Source: Anthonomus grandis grandis (taxonomy: Eukaryota > Arthropoda > Insecta > Coleoptera > Curculionidae). From it: a stretch of 64,000 nt of DNA. The notes under the pieces are model-generated. The model saw only the letters and a list, made by a program, of their open reading frames with translations, made no database searches and was not told where the DNA came from. The stretch spans positions 2,790,001 through 2,854,000 of the forward strand of contig NC_065549.1 in the NCBI RefSeq assembly GCF_022605725.1, written 5' to 3'. Below are positions 33,662 through 46,799 of the stretch, piece after piece (positions within the stretch are counted from its first letter, which is position 1; every line of letters begins with the position of its first letter). Made by a program: the position numbers and the translations under genes.

Positions 33662-35445
33662 TTGCTTAATAGTCAAAAGTAATGAATTATTGGCTCTTGG
33701 GATTCTTTGAGGGCTTTTTTAGTCTCTTTTAAAAGAAATAGTAAAATCCCTCTAATAGGAGTCAAGAAATTGAAATTTTAAGTTCAGGAGTGCCTGTAAG
33801 AAACAAATTGATGTATCACTTATGAAATAGTAAATATATCGGTTGTCAATAGTCAAAATTAAAGAATTATTGGCTCTTGGGATTCTTTGAGGGCTTTTTT
33901 AGTCTCTTTTAAAAAAAATAGTAAAATCCCTCTAATAGGAGTCAAGAAATTGAAATTTTAAGTTCAGGAGTGCCTGTAAGAAACAAATTGATGTATCACT
34001 TATGAAATAGTAAATATATCGGTTGTCAATAGTCAAAATTAACGAATTATTGGCTCTTGGGATTCTTTGAGGGCTTTTTTAGTCTCTTTTAAAAGAAATA
34101 GTAAAATCCCTCTAATAGGAGTCAAGAAATTGAAATTTTAAGTACAGGAGTGCCTGTAAGAAACAAATTGATGTATCACTTATGAAATAGTAAATATATC
34201 GGTTGTCAATAGTCAAAATTAACGAATTATTGGCTCTTGGGATTCTTTGAGGGCTTTTTTAGTCTCTTTTAAAAGAAATAGTAAAATCCCTCTAATAGGA
34301 GTCAAGAAATTGAAATTTTAAGTACAGGAGTGCCTGTAAGAAACAAATTGATGTATCACTTATGAAATAGTAAATATATCGGTTGTCAATAGTCAAAATT
34401 AATGAATTATTGGCTCTTGGGATTCTTTGAGGGCTTTTTTAGTCTCTTTTAAAAGAAATAGTAAAATCCCTCTAATAGGAGTCAAGAAATTGAAATTTTA
34501 AGTTCAGGAGTGCCTGTAAGAAACTAATTGATGTATCACTTATGAAATAGTAAATATATCGGTGGTCAATAGTCAAAATTAACGAATTATTGGCTCTTGG
34601 GATTCTATGAGGGCTTTTTTAGTCTCTTTTAAAAGAAATAGTAAAATCCCTCTAATAGGAGTCAAGAAATTGAAATTTTAAGTACAGGAGTGCCTGTAAG
34701 AAACAAATTGATGTATCACTTATGAAACAGTAAATATATCGGTTGTCAATAGCCAAAATTAAAGAATTATTGGCTCTTGGGATTCTTTGAGGGCTTTTTT
34801 AGTCTCTTTTAAAAGAAATAGTAAAATCCCTCTAATAGGAGTCAAGAAATTGAAATTTTAAGTTCAGGAGTGCCTGTAAGAAACAAATTGATGTATCACT
34901 TATGAAATAGTAAATATATCGGTTGGCAATAGCCAAAATTAACGAATTATTGGCTCTTGGGATTCTTTGAGGGCTTTTTTAGCCTCTTTTGAAAGAAATA
35001 GTAAAATCTCTCTAATAGGAGTCAAGAAATTGAAATTTTAAGTTCAGGAGTGCCTGTAAGAAACAAATTGATGTATCACTTATGAAATAGTAAATATATC
35101 GGTTGGCAATAGCCAAAATTAACGAATTATTGGCTCTTGGGATTCTTTGAGGGCTTTTTTAGCCTTTTTTGAAAGAAATAGTAAAATCCCTCTAATAGGA
35201 GTCAAGAAATTGAAATTTTAAGTACAGGAGTGCCTGTAAGAAACAAATTGATGTATCACTTATGAAATAGTAAATATATCGGTTGTCAATAGTCAAAATT
35301 AACGAATTATTGGCTCTTGGGATTCTTTGAAGGCTTTTTTAGCCTCTTTTGAAAGAAACAGTAAAATCCCTATAATGGAAGTTAATAAATTGAAATTTTA
35401 AGTACAGGAGTGCCTGAAAGATACAAAACCATGTAATACTTAATA
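33662..35445 (+). repeat. 180-bp satellite array (family S4), about 10 copies
   Basis: Exact 180-bp period: each unit runs from AATAGTCAAAATTAACGAAT through ATTGGCTCTTGGGATTCTTT, AGTCTCTTTTAAAAGAAATA, TCTAATAGGAGTCAAGAAAT and TGATGTATCACTTATGAAAT to AAATATATCGGTTGTC. Unit boundaries lie at 33662, 33842, 34022 and so on to 35282. Units differ by a few substitutions only, except the decaying last one, and a further diverged unit runs to about 35560. The array lies in the large FoxF intron. Confidence 0.95.
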
Positions 35446-35559
35446 GTTAAAATTAAGTAATTATTCGCTTCTGAGGTTGCTGGAGGTGTTTTAGGCTTTT
35501 GTGAAAAAATAACAAAATTTCTATAATAAGCGTCGAGAAATTGGAATTTTAAGTACAGA

Positions 35560-37340
35560 TGATGATTTTTTAAGTTTAGTTTTGCCTGATCATATTTTGA
35601 AATTTCAATGGAGGTGTGTGTAGCTTGGCCAATTTGGGGTAGATAAAGTACTACAAATATCAAACACCTCGACTCCCACATAATACTTCTTCCCTTTGAT
35701 CATTTGTCAAGCAATCAAAAAGGTTATCAAGGCTCTTACTCCATTTTTGCCATCCTACATTGTTTTCATGCACATCGAAGATCTCTGTTGTTCCACACGG
35801 TTTTCCATATTACTGAGGTCCCAATGACTAAAGTTTGTTTTGTTTAAATAAACTAAATAATTGTTTTAATCTTTATACGTTTTACTACTTATTATAATCT
35901 GCCTTGTTCTACTCATCAGCTGACAGCATAAATTACAATGAACCAAATTATAATAGACTAACTAAATACGACAGTATTATAGAGTGAGAGGCCATTTTGT
36001 TTTTAATCGAACATTTTATTTATGTAATAATGCCTTTCCTTGGACCACCCTGTAAATATTTACATACAAATCACACGTTTTTCGTCTAATTTTATTGTTT
36101 TATGGGCGCCTCAAGGGTTCAAATTTCAATCAGTTTTACGACAAAGGGATGTTTTGTCGTAACCGACCACATTTGCTGCAAAGAAGGGTTGAAAAGTCAC
36201 ACCTTTTGGTTACGGCGATCATTAAAATTGTTTACTGCCAGACGGTTATTATCAGAAAATGTTCATATGACAACACTGCAATGTCAAAGTTTGAAAACTT
36301 AATTATTATGAGTGACATATGACAGATGACAAGCGCATGGCAACGTTGCGATGTCTTAAATAACACATGACAGATGTGCACCTTATTCTTGAATTATATG
36401 AAGAACAAAATTTCATCAATCTAATAAGACATTGATCATTTTAAAGGTTAGGTTGCTCTCATTAGAGAAGATTCTCAATCCATGGCTGAGAGTTGACGCA
36501 CATTTATTACGTCAAGCGATCTTAATCGATGATCAGATTATGAAGGATTTTAATATTGGGAATTATAATTCGCAATAAAATCACTCGTGTGTGTATAATT
36601 ATTGCAAATCACAAGACATATAACACCTTTGATCAGCCGATCAATTTGTGACGAATAATTAGTCTTCTATCTTTGCTTGTTCCTTGATTATTACGCTGTT
36701 ACTGGTTCTTAAAAAAAAGTATATTTTGTAGAATGACCTTTTTATTCGGTTAAACAATTATTACTCATAACTTATAGATCCATAATTTTGTATACGTAAA
36801 TTAATACGTCTCGCCATAATCTAGTTACGTCATAATCTCTACTTGTAAATTCACACCACTCATGCCAACCTAACAAAACGTAATATCTATCAACACATAT
36901 GACGTTATAGCTAAAGGCGCGAAATTCAAATTTCAAAATTAAATGCTATAATTTTAGATTTTTAATTTATTTATCAAAAGCAGGACAATTTAGATGACTA
37001 TATAGATTATAATATAATTTTTCCAAATTCATTCTTCTTTAACTAGTTTTATTACGAATTAAAATATATTTTTCTTTACATGTATTTTTTTTATTAAAAA
37101 AAAAATATTTATTTAATTTTTTGTTAAGTACTTTTTGTGTTATATGAATCATGTTATATTACCATCATTTGCCAAATAAAATATATTTATTTCTATTAAA
37201 AAACATAAATAAAAGACTTAAAAGGAACTAAAAGAATTAGTTATTTCATATTTATCTTTGTTAAATTACAATTAATTAATTATTAGCCAAAAATAACACC
37301 TACATATATCTATTATTATTAAACATTGAATGAACTTATA
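35560..37340. other. Intronic sequence, no gene recognised
   Basis: No supported coding region. A stretch at 36440-36660 (GATCTTAATCGATGATCAGA, CCTTTGATCAGCCGATCAAT) is less AT-rich with several ATCGAT/GATC palindromes and could be regulatory, but I have no independent support. An isolated CCACCCTGTAAATA near 36047 looks like a MITE end. Confidence 0.35.
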
Positions 37341-37474
37341 TAAATATACCTGGACTGCTAATGCAAATGACCACCATGAGCAAAAATACCCGCTGCCTAC
37401 TGGCCGCCATTTTTATAGTGGTTGTATCCTTTTGACGTTGGTCACTCTGAACATTTCCAGTGTCGCCAACAAAA

Positions 37475-38206
37475 GACATATTAAATAAAAATAATGAAGT
37501 TGACGACGCTGACGTTTGACATGTGATCTGTCATTAACTTAAATGTAAAAAGTCATAACTCGTACAGTGTCGTGCACTTTCTTCACTCATAAATAATGAA
37601 TATTATATAAAAATCATAATTTTAAAAATTAATGGGGACAACTTAAAATATGACTTTGCAGGAGGATAGTATCTATGTTATGGAAAGCTTTCCTCTAAGG
37701 AGTATAGTATTCGTTAGGTCGCGAAACTCGTTGCCAGTTACCTGTAGAGCTCCTCTTTCTCTCTCTCTCGCTCTGTTAAATGACTAAATTCCCTTTATAT
37801 AATTTTATTTAAATAATAAAACTTATTTTATATTTTAATGCGTTGGTTGGCACACATTTTTTAGTTACATCATTTTTAGTCTGATCATTTTCATTGATCA
37901 TTACCTTTGTTTTTTATTTCAAAAATTTTAATGAAGACCATCATTTTTAAGGTATTGGGTACAAGTTTATGAGAACAGTAAAGCACATTGCAACTTGCAA
38001 ATGCACTCTATTAGGGATTTAATTTCATTTTCGTTTATTTTTTTATATACATATGCCTAGCATAGTTTTATGTGTGGTGGCAACCTTTTTTTTTTTTTTT
38101 ATGTTATTCTTAGTTTTATTTTTTATGGATATGGCTATGTTAGCTAGTTATTTTTCGGGGGCATGGCATTGGCGTGGAGTGCTGACGGAGGATAATAGGA
38201 ACAATC
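37475..38206. other. Interval before the retrotransposon ORF2
   Basis: Includes a CTCTCTCTCTCGCTCTG simple stretch near 37760. The last ~150 bp before 38207 probably belong to the retrotransposon 5' side. No ORF1 is visible. Confidence 0.4.
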
Positions 38207-41200
38207 TTGTTTTTTGTAATGGATGATAATGGCGGAAATGGCCAGGTTGGTCTTAATACGCATCAATTATTAAAATCCAATAATAAGTTTTTATGTGGTC
38301 ATCTCAATATTCGGTCCCTTAATACTGGATTCGATGAATTTGTAAATTACATAACTGATAATAATTTTGACATTTTGGGATTGACTGAGACCTGGTTGAC
38401 GGCTTATACTGATAACTTGGCACATCAAATTAAGGGTTACAATTTCGTCAGGAAAGATCGATTAGGGCGTGGCGGTGGGGTCGGGTTTTATGTTAAAAAA
38501 TATGTTAATTTTGAAGTTTATCACATTCAAAACCCGCCACAGAACTTCGAATTCTTAAGCATAAAAACTCAGATTTCTAGCAAAAATATTTTGTTTACCG
38601 TGATATATCGTCCACCTTCATCAGATATTAACAGTTTTCTTGATTCCCTTGAGGATCTATTTACAAATATTGTTCCTTTATTTGATCATGTGGTTTTTAT
38701 GGGGGATATTAATATTAATTTACTAAAGAAGTGTAAACTTTCTGACAGATTTTTAGCGCTCTTAAATACATTTGATTTAAATCAAGTAATAACCGAGCCT
38801 ACAAGATGGAATATATCTAACAATACAAGTACCCTACTTGATGTCATTATTATAAATAAACATTTCCCAATAAATGGTGTCGGTTCGTTGTCTTTGCCAC
38901 AAACCATTAGTGATCACAACTTAGTATTCTGTTGTCTTGAGTTTCCTAAAAGTAAAGAGGGACATTTTAAAATGAAATATAGGAACTATAGTGTTATTAA
39001 TACGGATTTATTTGAGCATGACGCTTTAAGACTTAATTGGGATAGTATATATTACCTAAATTCCGTTAACGATAAACTTGTGGCTTTTAACAACAATATA
39101 CTTTGTTTAGTTGATAAACATGCGCCAATTAAAACTAAAAATATTAAAAATAAACCATTTACTCCTTGGATAACAGACAATATTAAATTGCTTATGAAGC
39201 TCCGAGATAAAGCACTGCGAAAATATAAAAAAAATAAAACTGAGTTAAATTTAAACTATTATAGGTAATTGCGAAACTATACAAAACATGCTATTCAGCG
39301 GAAAAAAATATCATATTTTAACACACTTTCTACAAAAAAAAATCGTGATTTTTGGATAAATGCTAATAAACTACATCTAACTAAATCAAAGAATACCGAT
39401 CTGCCTTGTAATTTTAGTAATCCAGAAGCCCTAAATAATTATTTTTCTCAATGCGTTAACCAAATTAACAATAATATATCACAAACCAAATTAAATTTTT
39501 ACAATGAAAATAAATGGGATAATAGTATTCAAGAATTAAATTTAAGTCTTCTTGATGAAGAAAGGGTTAACAGTATAATTAAGACCATAAAATCAAATGC
39601 TATAGGAGCTGACGGACTTTGTATAAATGATATCAAGCTTTGCCTACCTTTTTGTAAAAAACCACTTCTAAACATTTTAAATACTTGCATTCTTACAAAT
39701 GTATATCCTGATATCTGGAAAAAAGCACTTATAAGACCTATTTCAAAAATCTCTAATCCGAAAGAACTAAAAGACATAAGGCCTATAAGTATTTTATCAG
39801 TAGTTTCTAAAATTCTAGAAAAGCATATTCACCAACAACTTTATAATTTTGTTAACTCATTTGGTATACTTCCAGATACGCAATCGGGATTTAGGAGGAA
39901 TTATAGTACAACTACTAGTCTGGTGGGAATGTTAGATAATATAAGACTTAACGAAGAACATAAACAAAGTACTTGCATGGCGGTGCTTGATTTTAGCAAA
40001 GCATTTGATACTATAAATCACTCAATGCTCCTTGCAAAGTTGGGATATTTTGGTTGTTTCGAATCTACAGTTTCTTTTTTTGATTCCTATCTTAAAAATA
40101 GATCACATTCGGTGTTGTTAAAAACCAACAATGGAAGTTTGGAGCACTCAGGGTATCTTGATTTGGAGGTTGGTGTTCCTCAGGGCTCCATATTGGGACC
40201 TCTTTTATTTTCGATTTATGTTGCGGATATGCCTAACTGTATTGAACATTGTAAATTACAACAATATGCTGATGATTCTCAAATATACATGCCATTAAAT
40301 TTTTTAAATTTTAATATTTCTGAGCAAAAAATTAAATCGGATATATTAAACATAGTTAATTTTTCCAATGAGCATAACTTAAAAATTAACCCTGCTAAAT
40401 CTAACATCATCTTATATGGCTGTAAGTCAGGAATTCTGAGACACTTATATGAAAGTATAAATATTGAGATTAATGGAGAAAAAATTCCAGTTGTCAATGA
40501 AGTGAAAATATTAGGATTGACTTTAGATTCTAACTTTTGTTTTGAGACACACATTAAGAACAAATTAAATATAGGCTATATGCGTCTTAGAAATCTGTAC
40601 AGATTTAAAAATGTCTTAAAGAGTAAAACCAAATATTATCTCTGCAATAGCCTCATTCTCTCCTTACTCGACTACGGTGATATCGTATATTCTAATTCTA
40701 TAACATCTGAGCTTTCTAGATCTATACAAAAATTGCAAAATAGCTGTATAAGATTTTCTTATAGCGCTGCCTATCGGGAGCATATCACACCTTATTTAAA
40801 CATAAATTCTATTTTAAATATGGAAAGGAGAAGAAAATTACACATATATGCCTTTATATATAAAATAATAAAGTCGGGTCAACCCCCTTATTTAAATAAG
40901 TTATTTACTACTCTCTCGCATTTACACAATACTCGTAATGTTGGAAATTTTAGGATACCTCAACATAGAACAAGTAACTTCCACAAGTCATTTTCGGTTG
41001 TCGGAGTTACAATGTGGAATAACTTGCCAAATAATATTAAAGATTTGTCATTTAATAAATTTTACACCAAGGTTAAGCAAATTCTTCTCGACTCCCAACG
41101 AGATGCCTAGTAGTATGACTAGTAGTAGATACATAGTAGTATAAACTGCAAAATCAACTAAGACCAAAGATAAGCTGGCCTATCCAATTTTTCTTTTATG

Positions 41201-41500
41201 GTTCTTTTTTGTCTATTCTTGTTACCTTCCGTCGCATGCCAGCCAAATTGCTTTGCCATTTTTTGTTTCTACCCTTTTTAGTTTTAGTTTTGTTCTTTTT
41301 TAGGTTAATTAGGAATTTTTTTGTGTTTATTTATAATGTTTTTAAGGCCTGTTTCACGCAAATTGCGCTATCGGTTTTATATAATCGCGAAGCAGTTCCT
41401 TTTACCAGAAATTGTCAATTTTATTTTCTCATGTAGCTAATTATATTTATAACTACTTTTTTGGTAATAAACTTTTTTGACTTGACTTTGACTTTGACAT
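38180..41500 (+). mobile_element. CR1/Jockey-group non-LTR retrotransposon, ORF1 missing
   Basis: Holds a near-complete ORF2 (38219-41110). The 3' UTR carries AATAAA near 41467 and ends in short repeats, TTGACTTGACTTTGACTTTG at about 41476-41495. The copy appears 5' truncated. It lies in the FoxF intron in antisense orientation to that gene. No flanking duplication could be fixed. Confidence 0.8.
38219..41110 (+). pseudogene. Retrotransposon ORF2: endonuclease plus reverse transcriptase, one internal stop
   Basis: Nicks target DNA and reverse-transcribes element RNA. Two open stretches, 38207-39265 and 39269-41107, are in the same frame and separated only by TAA at 39266-39268, between YYR and LRNYTKH. 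Endonuclease blocks: GHLNIRSLNTGFDEF, LTETWL, VIYRPPSSD, MGDININLL, and ISDHNLV. Reverse transcriptase blocks: DIRPISILSVVSKILE, LDFSKAFDTINHSML, GVPQGSILGPLLFSIY and the catalytic QYADDSQIYM. The C-terminal thumb/connection region follows to SQRDA. Apart from the single stop (about codon 350) nothing is broken, suggesting a fairly recent copy. Confidence 0.88.
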
Positions 41501-41741
41501 GTTTTAAAGTGCATGCATCTATCCCTGTACAAGAAAAATGTCAGAACTAATGCAACTACGTTAAATTTTTATTTGGTTTTGTAAACATAACCTTCCAAAA
41601 ACTTTAATTGTTTTGTTTCCCTACAATTGGCGGCACTGAAATTTACTAGAGTGACCAACACTGAAAAGACACAATCACGCAAAATGGCGACCACAGTGGT
41701 CATTTATTTTTCATTTTTTTGGATTGGCAGCCCTATATTTA

Positions 41742-43044
41742 TTAAATTCGTGCTCTCAGATGATTATGATGCCTATTGAAGGTGATTGTTCAAAGTGAAA
41801 GAGAGACAAGTGAATACCGACGCCATGTTAGAGTATAACGTGGTGTTTATTACAGAGGTGGATACATTGTTATTAGGAAAATTCTTTGGAAAGAAATGCT
41901 TATCAAAAAAAAGTGAATTTGGGAGAAAAGTTAGCTGAAAAAGAGTACCGATAGAGTTATGATTGTTAATATAGGTAGACTGGATAGTATTATCAAAATT
42001 TTAATTCTTCTATGGAATCTCTAAGAAAAATATGCTGACAAAGAGTACCATATCGATGAGTTTACTTTGAAGAAAAACAAATAAGGCAATATTGGGATAA
42101 TGATTGGAACTATTTCAAGAAATAAGATCCGACTTCCGTTCCGTAAATCACGTTGTAATTTCTTGAATGTCATTTTATTGTTTTTTTTAGCGGCGCTTAC
42201 TATTGACGCGATAAAGTATGATGTTGTTGACAAGGTAATCGGAGAGGTCGAGTTAACATGACAGTTGACAGGTCGTTTGACGTATGCGGTAATGCGTTAC
42301 ATTGTGGGTGGCCCCCGCGAGGAAACGGTGTTAGAAAATAGAAACAACCGAATGCCGCAGCAATAAATCCGAAATAGATTCGCTGTGTCGTTTACGTGAC
42401 AAACTTGTCGTTGTTTTTTCTGTGGAAAATGTTAATTGAACACCATTTCGATTGCAAACGTCAGGTGTCATATGGAGGAAAATAACCTTGACATTTCTTC
42501 ACGTCTGTTGTTGTGTTCTGGCATTATGGTTCTTTGACGTTGAAAATTGACACGTCAAGTTAATTAAATATGGCGGATACCGTACGTTATCTGTCACTTG
42601 TCAGATGTCAGTCATCCTATAGGTTTTTCACGTTGCCACGTAAACTTTCGTAGTTTACATACTTAAAATTTCCCCCATCTTGATAATGCGTATTACGATT
42701 TTATTTTTTTAATATTAGATGCATTTGACACCTATCATGGTTGAAAAAAAAGAGAGTTAGTTGCAGTGTGTCATTTATATTAACAGGAGTCGTTTCTTTA
42801 ATTTTAACATTGCAACGTTGTCAAGTAAATACAGTTCGATATTTTACTTATAAATTTCGCGGAAAATAACTAATGATAATGATCGTCTGCAGGGAACGAA
42901 ATAACGTAAGTAAAAAAAGGTTAGACAGTGAAAAATTGGATATTTTTGGCTATAAAAACCCTCATCTGATCCATGTTTCTCGGACGATAACAATTAAATA
43001 TACAGGTACGTACGTAAATGATTATTTGTTTAAGTTTTATATTT
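41742..43044. other. Intronic interval, no gene recognised
   Basis: 42240-42620 is comparatively GC-rich for the window (CATTGTGGGTGGCCCCCGCG at 42300-42319) with repeated CTGTCACTTGTCAGATGTC words near 42590. It might hold FoxF enhancers, but no motif set is diagnostic. Short open frames lack domains. Confidence 0.35.
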
Positions 43045-43290
43045 ATTTTTAATCAGATAAATTTAATTTTAATTACCAAATAGGAGAGACATAAATACCG
43101 GTCAGTACCTTTTTCAAGAATATTTCCCAAAATTACCAAAAAATTAAATTAATTTGCCTTAGTGCAGTCCTGATTATAATGTCATTTATCAATTTTATTG
43201 ACGTTTAATCAATGACAGTTTATTTGTCAAAATCTACCGCTGACATTAAAATCAGGATCGTAATAAGGTGATAATATGATCTTTTAAAAA
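43045..43290 (+). repeat. Left copy of ~250-bp direct repeat flanking a DDE transposon
   Basis: AATCAGATAAATTTAATTTT and GCCTTAGTGCAGTCCTGATT to AATAAGGTGATAAT recur in the same order at 46800-47045. Inside, TCCTGATTATAATGTCA and TGACATTAAAATCAGGA form a ~90-bp hairpin. Confidence 0.6.
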
Positions 43291-43697
43291 ATTTATATTT
43301 AAGGGTAATTCTTCAAATTGATGTCAATATTCTGTAACCGCGTTATAAAAGTAAAAGAAAAAGAAAAGTAAGTTCTAAATCAATATCGATATATCCTTTA
43401 TAATAAATAGAAATGGAATATTTAAAAAAAAGCAAAATTTGTTCATTTTGTAAGAAATTCTTTTAGTTGTAGTAGGTGATGTGGATGTGTCAAGTATTTG
43501 TTTGAATTGTTTAAATTTCTTCATTCTTTTATTAATAATCAACTCCATTGCGCTTATAATAAACCAATCATATATAATAATATGCTTTTTTTGCTTTAGT
43601 TAGAAACAATGTCATGACCATTATCCGCATGCTACTAAATGTGAGGTTATGTCATAACCAGTAACATTATATTTTTGAATTTATTGGAAAATATCAC

Positions 43698-43757
43698 CTC
43701 CATAGACATCCACTCCGTGGATTTCGAAGTCCACGGAGTTGACCGATGTCCATGGAG
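43698..43757. repeat. 60-bp near-perfect palindrome
   Basis: CTCCATAGACATC, CACTCCGTGGA, TTTCGAAG, TCCACGGAGTTGACCGATGTCCATGGAG in sequence form a nested hairpin. A related AACTCCATGG and ATCTCCATCGAC lie at 46604-46634, so this may be the terminal region of the transposon coded at 43848-46160. Confidence 0.65.
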
Positions 43758-43847
43758 CTGATTTACCTGTGTATTTATTTATCGGAATTTAAAAATGTTT
43801 TAGAAATGCGAATATTTATATAAATATTTTTTACTAGGCCTGTTACA

Positions 43848-46158
43848 ATGACTAAAAAAAAGAAAATTGGTGATGAAAAAAGAAGAAAACAAAAAAGAGA
43901 AGCAGAGCAAAGGCGTAGGGATAAAATTAAGTTAAACGTAGAGCTGTATGAGTTGGCAAAGAAAAAAGAACGTGAAAGATACCACAGAAGAAAAAATGTT
44001 GGAAAAATAAATACCATTAACAACGTCTCTGAAAGAGAAAAAAAAGAGCAATAAGAAAGCGATGGAAACAGGCTGCACTAAAATATAGAGAAAAAAATAA
44101 GGAATAAAAGAAATTAGTTACATATTTAGAAAAAAATACTACAGACTAAAAAACCGTAAAAATAAAAGTAATTTAACATCTCCGGAAACCGAAATAGAAC
44201 ATTTAACGAAAGGACAAAACATAACAAAAGAAGTCAAGCGAAAACTAGTATTCGGTGAGGTCTTAAAGACGCAACTTGAGTACAACTTTAAAGCCCTGGG
44301 TTCCAGTACATTAAAAAAAAAATTATTCAAATATGCTTCTGGACCCTTAATAAAAAAGCATCGCTTAATTTAATCTTCAAAGTCATTTACAGGGTCATAT
44401 TACAGGTCACAAAGAAAGGCCTTTAAAAGATCAGAGAGTAAGGCTAAAGCAAAAAAATCATTACTTATAAAAGCCGTGCAGGGATGATAACAGTAGAATG
44501 TGCCTAGGAAAAAAAGACTGTATAACTTTAAAAAAATGCAAGAAGCAAAAGCGGTATTAAACAAATACATTGAAAACTTTATATGAAAAGTTTTCTAAAG
44601 AAAATAATCCAAAAATTAAAATCAGTTATGCTGCTTTTTGTAAACTTAGACCTTTTTGGGTTATTATACCGACAGTTAATAAAAGGGAGACCTGCCTCTG
44701 TATGGTTCATGAAAACATGCTACTCCTTGTAACTAAAATGAAACTTCTTCACATCATAAACGAAACTACTCCTGAAGATATTTGTCATGCAATTTGCTGC
44801 GATTTAAAAGAACATTGCATGGAAAGAAAATGTGATGGTTGTCGAGAGAAAGAAGTAAAATTTAATATCTATCAACCAGATGATCTAAATGAGGCTTCTG
44901 GCTACAAAAAGTGGATTTTAAAGGACTTCCTGATTAAAGTTAAGGGAACAGAAAAAAAATGTAAAAAAATAGTAAAAGAAAACATAATAACCACTAAGGG
45001 TGATATGATTAACCAGTTAAATAAATCCTTGCCCAAATTTATGACTCACGTTTCAAATATGAAGCATCAATTTAAGGCCATGCAAGATTTAAAAAATAAA
45101 TTGGAACCTAAAAGTGAAACAATCATACACATAGATTTTTCTGAAAATTACTTATGCAAGTATAATCGAGAAGTTCAAAGTGCTCATTTTGGGGGCTCAA
45201 AACCCCAAGTTTCGATGCACACTATTGTCTGGTATCGGAAAGTGTGTGAGGATATTAAAGCTGAAAGTTTTTGCAGCTTCTCAGAATGCCTTCGTCACGA
45301 CCCCTCTGCTATAGTTGCTCATTTAGCACCACTGATAAAAACAATAAGAGAAATCATGCCATTTTTAAATAGGGTACAGGTTTTGGAGTGATGGGCCAAG
45401 TACCCAATATAAAAATAAAACCATGTTTCAGTTTATTGGAACTGAGTTGGGTAATCAACTTGGTGTCGGTGAAATATTTTGGAATTACTTCGAAAGCGGA
45501 CACGGAAAAGGAGCAGTGGATGGGGTTGGTGGCTGTCTAAAAAGAACTGCATTATACGGAAAAAGACATTATTAAATGCGATAAATTATTACCCGATAAT
45601 TTAAAACCATTTAAGGGTACGATGAGTGTAGATCAGTTATACTGGAATGAAAGGGAGCCATATAATTTACAAGTTCGTCGACTTAGTTGCCCAAGCTGCA
45701 TTTTAGGCACATACTGCGCTCATTATGGATAAGGACATTTTCTCATAAAAAGGCAGTTTTCATCTTTACCTTCTAAAGCGGTTAGTTACAATGACGTTTA
45801 TTCAGATTCCGAAGACGATCAGACGATCTTTATCTTCCTTTATGGAGATAAATCAGATAAAAGCTCCAAGCTTACCAAGTAAAAATTCCTTTGTCCTGGT
45901 TGAATGGCCAAAATGCTCTAAAATGTATTACGTTGGGCAAATCATTGGCACAGTAACTGACAAAATCTGTGATATAAAATTTATGAGAAGACTTCCTTCA
46001 CTCAAAAATAAGTCCGTGTTTATTTGACCAACACAAGAGGATACAGCCCCAGTATCTTTGGACGGTATACTCAAAACTTTGGCAAGCCCTCAAGCTTTAG
46101 GAAGGAAAAGATTGGTTTTTAAGGAAGATACTTTTCCGAATTACATAACAGTGAAATA
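43848..46158 (+). pseudogene. DDE-type transposase, Sola-like by inference, heavily broken
   Basis: Begins MTKKKKIGDEKRRKQKREAE, a strongly basic domain with RDKIKLNVELYELAKKKERE. After several frame changes it continues VKRKLVFGEVLK (about 44233) and a long frame 44570-45391 with CLCMVHENM and a Cys-rich CCDLKEHCMERKCDGCREKE. The catalytic-looking region reads IHIDFSENYLCKYNREVQSAH, then after a frame change SDGPSTQYKNKTMFQF and ESGHGKGAVDGVGG (about 45495-45540). The tail ends near 46158. Insect genomes contain many proteins with these blocks; assignment to a Sola-like superfamily is my inference. I count at least five stops or shifts. Confidence 0.65.
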
Positions 46159-46799
46159 AGAGGTATCTTTAATGTAAAAGGTAACTATAGATTTTAGGAT
46201 TCCATAGATTATATTTTAATGACCCATTTTCAGGCTGCAATATTTCCTTCTAATTAAATACAAAGCATGAAACTGCAAACCTCATGGACGTTAATGACTT
46301 ATGCAAGATACAAGGTATTTTTATTTAAAAAATAGAATGTTTTGTAAAATAAAGTAATATGAATTTTCTTGCTTTTAGGTTATTCCATATTACCTTTAAT
46401 TGAAAGGATTATTTGATTTACCAATATATATATATATATCCATACACTGACAACATAGATTTTAGGATAGATATTGCAAGCCAGTCATACAATACAAAAT
46501 AAATTATTTGTTTAAATGCTTAGTTATCCATTTGGTATATTTCTTAGAATATAATTTTATTAATATGTTAAACAAATTAGGTTTTTAGTTATGTGAACAA
46601 CTCCATGGTAAGTTTTATCATCTCCATCGACACTGTTTTTTAAATTTTTTTTATAAAGCTGGATTAGTTTTATTTAATTTATGGCCGCTCTATATTTGAT
46701 ATTATTAAGTTAAAACAGATTAGTTTTGTTAATATACAAATGAAATTCCAAATTTTTATTTATTTTTTTTAAGTTTATGAAATTGTCCCTCTTTTTAAG
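46159..46799. other. AT-rich 3' flank of the DDE element
   Basis: No coding region. (AT)n near 46425-46438; possible right end near 46604-46634. Confidence 0.35.

Larger units (their letters stand above)
37341..41741. mobile_element. Inverted ~120-bp ends flanking a non-LTR retrotransposon
   Basis: 37341-37474 (CTGCTAATGCAAATGACC, GGCCGCCATTTTTATAG, GTTGGTCACTCTGAACATTT, GTGTCGCCAAC) is matched in inverse by 41622-41741 (TTGGCGGCAC, AGAGTGACCAACACTG, AAAATGGCGACCACAG, GGATTGGCAGCC). I infer a non-autonomous TIR element into which the retrotransposon landed. Two independent opposite insertions of one family are the alternative. Confidence 0.5.

Noticed and set aside
33662..35445. CRISPR-like regular spacing
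   Set aside because: Units are contiguous 180-bp satellite monomers without unique spacers, in a eukaryotic intron.
37750..37775. CT-rich tract as a splice acceptor for a hidden FoxF exon
   Set aside because: It is on the wrong strand for FoxF and no suitable frame follows.
44570..45391. Intact 273-aa host gene
   Set aside because: Both flanks continue the same transposase-like protein in other frames, so it is the longest surviving piece of a pseudogene.
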